11,422 nucleotides of DNA, taken from assembly GCA_031280495.1 (NCBI GenBank), contig JAITGT010000025.1:1-11422 (forward strand), given 5' to 3'. Source of the stretch: Eubacteriaceae bacterium (lineage in GTDB: Bacteria; Bacillota_A; Clostridia; Eubacteriales; Anaerofustaceae). The notes under the pieces are model-generated. The model was not told where the DNA came from, searched no databases, and saw only the letters and a program-made list of their open reading frames with translations. The position numbers were made by a program, and so were the translations under genes. Below are positions 6,462 through 11,422 of the stretch, one piece after another (the stretch's first letter is position 1; each line of letters begins with the position of its first letter).

Positions 6462-7532
6462 TCAGGATTCGCTCTGCGCTATTTTTTCCGCTTGGTCTGT
6501 TGTGATGAGCGTGTCGATGAACTCGTCAATATCACCATCCAGTACTGATTCGAGCTTGTACAAAGTCAAGTTGACGCGGTGGTCAGTGACGCGGCCCTGC
6601 GGGAAATTGTATGTGCGTATGCGCTCGCTGCGGTCGCCTGAACCGACCTGGCTCTTTCGGTTTTGGGCAATAGCGTCTTCTTGGCGCTTGCGCTCGATCT
6701 CGTAAAGTTTCGCTTTGAGTATTTTGAGGGCTTTGTCCTTGTTTTTGAGCTGGGACTTTTCATCCTGGCAGCTGATGACTATCCCTGTCGGCAGATGCGT
6801 GACGCGCACAGCCGAATCGGTGGTGTTGACCGACTGGCCGCCGTTTCCGGAAGAGCGAAATACATCGATGCGCAAGTCGCTGCTATTGATTTCCACTTCC
6901 ACGCCTTCCGCTTCCGGAAGTATAGCGACAGTGGCGGCAGACGTGTGAATGCGGCCCTGCGACTCGGTTTCTGGAACCCTCTGCACACGGTGTGTCCCCC
7001 GCTCGTATTTGAGGCGGGAGTAGGCGCCTTTTCCTGAAATCATCAGCACGGCTTCCTTATAGCCGCCTATGCCCGTTTCGTTAGAAGAGAGGATCTCGGC
7101 TTTCCAATGGCGCCTTTCGGCATAGCGCGCATACATGCGCAGCAGGGAGCCAGAAAAAAGAGCAGCTTCTTCGCCGCCTACGCCTGCCCGAATTTCAACC
7201 ATGACATTTTTTTCGTCGTTTGGGTCTTTCGGAAGCAGCAGGACCTTGAGCTCGTCCTCCAGCCTTGCCCGATTGTCTGTGAGGGAGGCTATGTCTTCAA
7301 GGATCATTTGGTGAAAAGCTTCGTCGTCCACTTCCTCAATAAGGGCTTTATTGTCTGAAAGCTGGGCAAGCACGCTGGCATATTCGTCATATTTCTCGAC
7401 TATGCCTTCCATGGCGGATCGCTCTTTCATCAGTGAGGCGTACCTCTGTTGATTGGATGCGGCGTCCGGATCCTCAAGCTCCCGGTTGAGATCTTCATAT
7501 TTTTCCTTAATACCTGCAAGTCTTTCCAGCAT
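6462..7532 (-). CDS. prfA: peptide chain release factor 1
   Basis: RF1 recognises UAA and UAG in the ribosomal A site and triggers release of the finished protein. At 356 residues the length is normal for the family (E. coli RF1 has 360). The decoding tripeptide of the RF1 type, PxT, is present as P187-E-T189 in [21 protein letters not shown]2 would have SPF. The catalytic GGQ is at 231-233 in [17 protein letters not shown]. The N-terminal 100 residues form the helical domain, and the [19 protein letters not shown] block (301-319) is diagnostic of class I factors. The ATG at 7532 follows a GAGGTG site at about ten bases and a promoter close upstream. In many bacteria prfA is followed by prmC, which methylates the GGQ glutamine. 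Here no prmC follows, and the next gene downstream is convergent. Confidence 0.97.
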   Translation of the reverse strand: MLERLAGIKEKYEDLNRELEDPDAASNQQRYASLMKERSAMEGIVEKYDEYASVLAQLSDNKALIEEVDDEAFHQMILEDIASLTDNRARLEDELKVLLLPKDPNDEKNVMVEIRAGVGGEEAALFSGSLLRMYARYAERRHWKAEILSSNETGIGGYKEAVLMISGKGAYSRLKYERGTHRVQRVPETESQGRIHTSAATVAILPEAEGVEVEINSSDLRIDVFRSSGNGGQSVNTTDSAVRVTHLPTGIVISCQDEKSQLKNKDKALKILKAKLYEIERKRQEDAIAQNRKSQVGSGDRSERIRTYNFPQGRVTDHRVNLTLYKLESVLDGDIDEFIDTLITTDQAEKIAQSES

Positions 7533-7554
7533 TGCTTCTGTGCACCTCAGAAGT

Positions 7555-7582
7555 ATTATAGCCTATCCAAGCCTTTATGCAA
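7555..7582 (-). promoter_or_regulatory. promoter of prfA
   Basis: On the minus strand TTGCAT (7582-7577), a 16-base spacer and a perfect TATAAT (7560-7555) precede the prfA ATG (7532) closely, predicting a leader of about 15 bases. The -35 box touches the 17-bp palindrome at 7582-7598. Confidence 0.6.
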
Positions 7583-7620
7583 CAGGCATTATGCCTGTCC
7601 GGGAAAGTGGCGCCGCTTTC
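7582..7620. repeat. two adjacent dyad-symmetric elements upstream of prfA
   Basis: ACAGGCAT-T-ATGCCTGT (7582-7598) is a perfect palindrome with eight-base arms. Four bases further, GAAAG-T-GGCGCC-G-CTTTC (7603-7620) is a near-perfect one. They fill the space between the stop of the 135-residue gene (7628) and the -35 box of prfA. They could be an operator pair, or RNA hairpins ending transcription of the upstream gene, although no T-run follows on the minus strand. Confidence 0.5.
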
Positions 7621-7627
7621 TGGATTC

Positions 7628-8035
7628 TTAGGGAAGGTTTAGCGCATATGTCTCTTCAAGCATCTGCTTTTCCTCGCTGATGACATGCATAAAAAAAACC
7701 AGCAGCCGCTCTGCCCCCTTTTGCGTGGATGCCGCCTCCAACTCGCTGATTAAGTCAATGGTGCAGCGGTTGAAATTGGCTGTGATGTTGCGCAGCATGA
7801 CGAAATCCGTGATCGCCTGTTCCGAAAGGCTTCGCACTTTCTTTCGGTAGAGAAGATCTGCATAGCTGCGAATTTCACGAAAGGACTGCTTCAGCCTTTC
7901 AAAGCGGTCGGTTTGGATGGGAAGAGAAGCCATTGAAGCAATCTCAAGCGCCAATTCGCAGTGCTGGGAGGAATGCTGTGCAAAAACCTTGAGCGCCAGG
8001 CCCCTTTCCTTGATGGTTATGTTCGTGACGTTCAT
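7628..8035 (-). CDS. uncharacterised 135-residue helical protein
   Basis: The family is not recognised. The protein is soluble, with no signal peptide or membrane segment, and appears almost entirely alpha-helical. Helices are roughly 10-38, 43-65, 70-103 and 107-131. Histidines H21 and H25 (HSSQH) lie near the start, and MHVISEEKQMLE (H117, E120-E121) lies near the end. This faintly recalls four-helix metal-binding proteins such as hemerythrin-like or DUF2935 proteins, but the ligand spacing does not clearly match. The ATG at 8035 follows a run of seven G (AGGGGGGG) five bases upstream, an odd but workable ribosome site. It precedes prfA on the same strand by 95 bases, but prfA has its own promoter, so the two need not be one operon. 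It is divergent from ychF. Coding status is supported by consistent helical amphipathicity, gene-like length and a clean fit between neighbours. Confidence 0.7.
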   Translation of the reverse strand: MNVTNITIKERGLALKVFAQHSSQHCELALEIASMASLPIQTDRFERLKQSFREIRSYADLLYRKKVRSLSEQAITDFVMLRNITANFNRCTIDLISELEAASTQKGAERLLVFFMHVISEEKQMLEETYALNLP

Positions 8036-8075
8036 CGAATCCCCCCCTGTTTCAGCTTATGATGGGCGCTCCTTT

Positions 8076-8081
8076 TTTATA
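8076..8081 (-). promoter_or_regulatory. possible -10 element for the 135-residue gene
   Basis: TATAAA (minus strand, 8081-8076) lies about 40 bases before the ATG at 8035. No good -35 occurs at 16-18 bases; TTGTAA is present but at a 14-base spacing. Only the -10 is supported. Confidence 0.3.
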
Positions 8082-8133
8082 CCACCCGTGCTCGTTTACA
8101 AACTAGGGAGTCCAACTATTTGGCGCGTTGCGG

Positions 8134-8162
8134 TTCCCATTCCTGTGGACTTGCGGTATAAT
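8134..8162 (+). promoter_or_regulatory. promoter of ychF
   Basis: TTCCCA (8134-8139), a 17-base spacer and a perfect TATAAT (8157-8162) predict transcription from about 8169, some 33 bases before the TTG start. A small TTAAT/ATTAA dyad lies in the start region. Confidence 0.6.
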
Positions 8163-8201
8163 AAGGCTGATTAATGCAAGATTAATTATTAGGAGCAGAC
8201 T

Positions 8202-9299
8202 TTGAAGATTGGCCTTGTGGGACTGCCGAATGTTGGCAAAAGCACTCTTTTTAACGCGCTGACCGGCGCCGGCGTTGCGGCGGACAACTATATGTTCTGC
8301 ACGATTGATCCCAACGTCGGCGTCGTTGCCCTTCCTGATGCGAGGCTGGAGCGCCTTAGCGAAATGTACGACACTTTCAGCAAAGTGGCTGCGCCAGTTG
8401 AATTTGTTGACATTGCTGGCCTTGTGCGAAATTCCGGCAAAGGCGAAGGCCTGGGGAACCAGTTTTTGTCGCATATTCGCAATGTGAGCGCAATTCTTGA
8501 AGTGGTGCGGTGTTTTGACGACAGCAATATCACGCACGCGGACGGAGGAGTTGATCCGGTACGCGATGCGGAGACCATCAAGTACGAGCTTGTTTTCTCA
8601 GATCTTGAAATCATTGAAAAACGCATAAAAGCTTTGTCAAAAAATGCGCAGCATTCCTCTGGCCTAGAACCAAAGGTTCAGCTGTCCGCCCTCGAAAAGG
8701 CGCGGGATCGGCTCTACGAAGGAAAGCTTCTCAATTTATCCGAATTCACGGCCAATGAGCAGGCCGCCCTTTCTTTGCATAATCTTCTAACAGCAAAAAA
8801 AATACTGTACGTGGCCAATGTCGGGGAAGGGGAAATCTCAGGGGGCAACGCGCATTCGGAAAAACTATTCCGATATATCGCAAAAACAGAGCCTGAGAAC
8901 GAGTGCCTGCTGGTCAGCGCAAAAATTGAGTCTGAAATTGCGGAATTCTCCAATGAGGAAAGGTCAGAATACCTTTCTGAGCTCGGCATTGCGGAGTCAG
9001 GGCTGGAGAGGGTTATTCGAAAGAGTTTTGAGCTGCTGGGACTTATCACCTTCTTCACGGCGGGAAAGAAGGAATGCAGGGCATGGGAACTCCGCCGCGG
9101 GACAAAGGCCCCCCAGGCGGCAGGCAAGATTCATACCGATTTTGAGAAACACTTTATCAGGGCGGAGGTCACAAAATATGAGAAGCTGATCGAAGCAGGC
9201 GGCGAGACCCGCGCCAAAGAGCTTGCCTATACAAAGATTGAGGGCAAAGAGTACACAGTTGAGGATGGCGACGTCATTTATTTTCGAGTAGGGGTGTAA
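8202..9299 (+). CDS. ychF: YchF, ribosome-binding P-loop ATPase (Obg family)
   Basis: YchF is a near-universal member of the Obg GTPase family that prefers ATP, binds ribosomes and has been linked to oxidative-stress response and translation. The 365-residue length is typical. The Walker A loop GLPNVGKST (7-15) is at the very N-terminus. The G3 region DIAGLV is followed by the hallmark GKGEGLGNQFLSHIR. The G4 position reads NVGE in place of NKxD, which explains the relaxed nucleotide preference of the family. A helical hairpin occupies the middle. The C-terminal TGS domain carries TFFTAGKKECRAWELRRGTK, APQAAGKIHTDF and VEDGDVIYFRVGV. The start is TTG at 8202, six bases after AGGAG (8191-8195), and places the P-loop exactly as expected. 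It is the first gene of a plus-strand group; the next gene follows after about 170 bases. Confidence 0.97.
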   Translation: MKIGLVGLPNVGKSTLFNALTGAGVAADNYMFCTIDPNVGVVALPDARLERLSEMYDTFSKVAAPVEFVDIAGLVRNSGKGEGLGNQFLSHIRNVSAILEVVRCFDDSNITHADGGVDPVRDAETIKYELVFSDLEIIEKRIKALSKNAQHSSGLEPKVQLSALEKARDRLYEGKLLNLSEFTANEQAALSLHNLLTAKKILYVANVGEGEISGGNAHSEKLFRYIAKTEPENECLLVSAKIESEIAEFSNEERSEYLSELGIAESGLERVIRKSFELLGLITFFTAGKKECRAWELRRGTKAPQAAGKIHTDFEKHFIRAEVTKYEKLIEAGGETRAKELAYTKIEGKEYTVEDGDVIYFRVGV

Positions 9300-9472
9300 G
9301 GGATGCGAACTAAATTGCGATTGCCTTCGCTTTGCGCAAAGAGGGCAATGGCAAGCTGAGAGAACAACAAATCTGGAAGGGAGAAGCTGCTTAAAAAGTG
9401 TTGCGAAGCGGAGCGGCAGCAGGTAGCCGCCCGAAGCCTTGGGATGAAGGCAATCGGCGGAGGCTTGCCATT
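9300..9472. repeat. gap between ychF and nitroreductase with inverted repeats
   Basis: CGATTGCCTTC (9318-9328) has its exact reverse complement GAAGGCAATCG at 9446-9456. The left arm also belongs to a local hairpin, with ATTGCC (9320-9325) pairing GGCAAT (9344-9349) around the perfect palindrome CTTTGCGCAAAG (9330-9341). No T-run follows, so it is not a standard terminator. The frame of the nitroreductase stays open back to 9398, but the translation there looks non-coding. Confidence 0.45.
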
Positions 9473-10240
9473 TTGCCGGCTTTGGGCAGCAGATTTATGG
9501 AACACTACCTTCGCGAAGCCGTGAAAATACGCGAGTCTCGCCGCGCTTTTCAAAAACTTCCTCTGCGCAAGCAGGACTCAGATCGAATGCGGTTGCTTAT
9601 CAGCCGCTATAACCAGGAAGCTCGGCTGAAAATGCGCCTTGTCGAGATTGATGAAGAGCTCTTCAGGCATTATAAGAATGGCGTAAGCCTCTTTAAAGAT
9701 GTCGTCAACTACATAGCGCTTGTTGGGGCAAATGAGGATCGCGACATGGAGGACAAGATTGGCTACTATGGAGAGCTGCTTGTGCTGGAGGCGACAGCCA
9801 TTGACTTAGGGACCTGCTGGATCACGCGAACTTTTGACAGAGCAGGGTGCGAGGAGCGCCTTGAGCTTGAAGAGGGATACAGGCTTGCCGGAGTCATTGC
9901 GATTGGGTACCCTGCTCCCCAAAAACCCCTTCGCGAAGCAGCCATCCAGCGCTTATGCCGCACAATATGGAGAAAAGCTGACATATTGCGAAAATCAGGC
10001 GCACAGGAGCCGGAATGGGTATCCTCAGGCATCAAGGCGGTGATGCTGGCCCCGTCGCGCCCTCCATCATACCCCTTCGCTTTTGAGCTGACCGAAGACA
10101 GCCGCATCCGCGCCGAACCCCTTCGGGAAAATCGCCGCATTGAGCTAGGAATTGCGATGGTGCACTTTGAAATTGGGGCTGCTGTGGGCAGATGGTATAA
10201 AGAGGAAGGGGTCTGGACATTTGCCGTGTCGCATTCGTGA
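9473..10240 (+). CDS. nitroreductase-family protein, TM1586 type
   Basis: The protein is predicted to be an FMN-binding oxidoreductase of the TM1586-like nitroreductase branch; its substrate cannot be deduced. An N-terminal ESRRAFQKLPL matches the R(R/S)xRxF/Y entry motif that contacts FMN phosphate. The central GYYGELLVLEATAIDLGTCW is the conserved helix of the fold, with GVIAIGYPA after it. A second half with KAVMLAPSRPPSYPF and GIAMVHFEIGA repeats the same fold elements, as in this pseudo-dimeric subgroup. TTG at 9473 is chosen as start because GGCGGAGG (9457-9463) lies nine bases upstream, giving 255 residues. ATG at 9497, without a good ribosome site, is the alternative and loses eight residues. 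The frame is open to 9398, but that extension is not protein-like. The stop overlaps the GTG start of tsaE, so the two are probably translationally coupled. No functional link to t6A synthesis is known to me. Confidence 0.82.
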   Translation: MPALGSRFMEHYLREAVKIRESRRAFQKLPLRKQDSDRMRLLISRYNQEARLKMRLVEIDEELFRHYKNGVSLFKDVVNYIALVGANEDRDMEDKIGYYGELLVLEATAIDLGTCWITRTFDRAGCEERLELEEGYRLAGVIAIGYPAPQKPLREAAIQRLCRTIWRKADILRKSGAQEPEWVSSGIKAVMLAPSRPPSYPFAFELTEDSRIRAEPLRENRRIELGIAMVHFEIGAAVGRWYKEEGVWTFAVSHS

Positions 10241-10764
10241 AGCGGTTGTGCCCCGATCGGACAATGGAATTGGAAAGAAAAGAGATTTTTTTCAGCGCTC
10301 AGGACGAGAGCGCAACTGCCTATTTGGGCGGGCTAGTCGGCCGCTCCCTGCCAAAAGGGAGCCTAGTTGCCCTGATTGGGCCTATGGCATCAGGCAAAAC
10401 TGCCATCAGCCGCGCAATATTTCAGGCGCGAGGCTTCGATCGGGGATTTTCATCGCCTACCTATACCATCATCAACCGGTATTTGCAGCCGTGCGGCAAG
10501 GTCGCCTACCATATCGACGCCAGCCGCTTGGAATCTGAGTGGGAATTGTATGTTCAGGGCTTTGCCGATTTTTTGGAGGAGGCGGACATTGTCGTTGTTG
10601 AGTGGGCGGATGCCGTTATGGGCGTTTTTGGCGAAGGCGACATATTTGTTCTCCTAAAGACGACGGGCGAGACGAGCCGGGATATTTGCGTCCGTTCCGC
10701 CAACGAGGCGTTTGTTTGCGCCGTGTCAGAAGGGCTTCGCTCCAGCGGGCATGACCCTTATTAA
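10237..10764 (+). CDS. tsaE: TsaE, ATPase of tRNA threonylcarbamoyladenosine (t6A) synthesis
   Basis: TsaE is the P-loop ATPase that works with TsaB and TsaD to install t6A at position 37 of ANN-decoding tRNAs, in the cytoplasm. Family landmarks in order are ALIGPMASGKTAISRAI (Walker A, 48-55), SSPTYTIINRY (72-82, the usual V.SPTFTLVNEY switch), AYHIDASRL (90-98, normally H.DLYRL) and VVVEWADAV (119-127, the IEWaer block). The Walker A loop is atypical, with GPMASGKT where most members have GDLGAGKT. YRL is replaced by SRL. Both may be lineage features. The GTG at 10237 overlaps the preceding stop as GTGA and has no clear ribosome site, which suggests coupling. ATG at 10264 would give a shorter 166-residue form closer to the usual length. 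The tsaE and tsaB genes are often adjacent, which supports the call. Confidence 0.93.
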   Translation: MKRLCPDRTMELERKEIFFSAQDESATAYLGGLVGRSLPKGSLVALIGPMASGKTAISRAIFQARGFDRGFSSPTYTIINRYLQPCGKVAYHIDASRLESEWELYVQGFADFLEEADIVVVEWADAVMGVFGEGDIFVLLKTTGETSRDICVRSANEAFVCAVSEGLRSSGHDPY

Positions 10765-10789
10765 CTGCTATATGGGAAGGAGGAGAGGG

Positions 10790-11422
10790 ATGAGAGTCTT
10801 GGCACTTGACACATCCACGCGTGCCGCAAGCTGCGCTATTGTGGAAAATGGAAGGCTACTGGGGGAATTCTACACTGATTTTAAGCTGAAGCATTCGGAA
10901 AAGCTTCTCAACATCCTTGAGCACCTTCTGAATGATACGCGCCTGACAAAGCGGGAGATATACATTTTGGCGCTCAACGCCGGTCCGGGGTCTGTTACTG
11001 GGCTGAGAATTGGATCCGCGACGGCAAAAGCGTTTGCGCACGCTCTTGGCCTAAAAATAGCGCCCATTTCCTGCCTGGAGGCAACCGCTTTTCAGCAGAC
11101 ATATTTTGGGGGGCTGATTTGCCCCATTTTCGATGCTCAGCAGGGCAATGTCTATGCCGCGGCTTTTGACTTCCGCGGCACGCGCATGCGCCGTCTCTAC
11201 CGCGACAGCGCCGTTTCCCTTAGAGAGATACTCATGCGCCTACCGAACACGGAAGAGATTCTCTTTTGCGGAGATGCAGTGGCGAAATACAAAGAGACTG
11301 TTGACGAAATCATTGGAGAGCGGGCATTGTACGCCACACCACTGACAATGCTTCCCCATGCATCGTCGATAGCCCTTATGGCTTACGAGGCAAGGGATGA
11401 GATGGCGTTTGCCGAATACGGA
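10790..11422 (+). CDS. tsaB: TsaB, t6A synthesis subunit (partial, runs off the window)
   Basis: TsaB is the inactive ASKHA-fold paralogue that forms the dimer with TsaD needed for t6A37 formation. The ATG at 10790 follows AAGGAGG (10777-10783) by six bases. It opens a frame that stays open through base 11422, giving 211 codons, most of a usual 220-240-residue protein. Motifs are LALDTSTRAASCAIVENGRL at the start (3-22), KHSEKLLNILEHLL, the signature NAGPGSVTGLRIGSATAKAFA (about 64-84; GPGSFTGLRIG in most members), ISCLEATAF, and PIFDAQQGNVYAAAFDF (usually PVIDARRGEVYAALY). It lies 25 bases after tsaE, clearly in the same transcription unit. Only the 3' end is missing because of the window boundary. 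The frame shows no disruption. Confidence 0.95.
   Translation, partial: MRVLALDTSTRAASCAIVENGRLLGEFYTDFKLKHSEKLLNILEHLLNDTRLTKREIYILALNAGPGSVTGLRIGSATAKAFAHALGLKIAPISCLEATAFQQTYFGGLICPIFDAQQGNVYAAAFDFRGTRMRRLYRDSAVSLREILMRLPNTEEILFCGDAVAKYKETVDEIIGERALYATPLTMLPHASSIALMAYEARDEMAFAEYG

Noticed and set aside
1..11422. Search for a CRISPR array, rRNA, tRNA genes, toxin-antitoxin pairs or phage modules
   Set aside because: No regularly spaced repeats, no tRNA cloverleaf, no rRNA-like sequence and no recognisable defence or phage structural genes were seen.

Overview
The window is bacterial chromosomal DNA of intermediate GC content. It carries housekeeping translation genes, a few accessory genes and an unusual amount of DNA with no recognisable gene. 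The phylum cannot be fixed from the sequence. The gene types fit a Gram-negative-type anaerobe or host-associated bacterium; a Treponema-like spirochaete is only a guess. Strong Shine-Dalgarno sites, frequent TTG or GTG starts, an eroded IS256-type transposase and three gene-free stretches of 0.7 to 1.0 kb suggest a genome losing or turning over genes.

Left part (1-5545). The minus strand begins with a broken IS256-family transposase (1-297). About 1 kb without a gene follows. Next is a membrane-anchored GGDEF diguanylate cyclase on the minus strand (1329-2489) with its own sigma-70 promoter, then about 950 bp without a gene. The minus-strand 23S rRNA m5U methyltransferase of the RlmD/RumA type (3443-4801) follows. 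About 740 bp of mostly non-coding DNA come next, holding an AT-rich block, tandem promoters and possible RNA structure.

Middle (5546-8035). A plus-strand single-gene unit encodes a protein with the motif set of the amidoligase_2 (COOH-NH2 ligase, glutamine-synthetase-like) family. It has a strong promoter about 280 nt upstream and an intrinsic terminator built into its last codons. It converges on prfA (release factor 1, minus strand). Upstream of prfA on the same strand lies an unrecognised 135-residue helical protein. Between these two genes are a prfA promoter and two adjacent dyad-symmetric sites.

Right part (8202-end). A plus-strand cluster reads ychF (ribosome-associated P-loop ATPase), a TM1586-type nitroreductase, tsaE and tsaB. 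TsaE and TsaB belong to the tRNA t6A37 synthesis machinery, and tsaB runs off the window end. The nitroreductase and tsaE overlap by four bases. Translation genes (rlmD, prfA, ychF, tsaE, tsaB) dominate. The least conventional gene is the amidoligase-like one, whose partners and substrate cannot be read from its neighbours.
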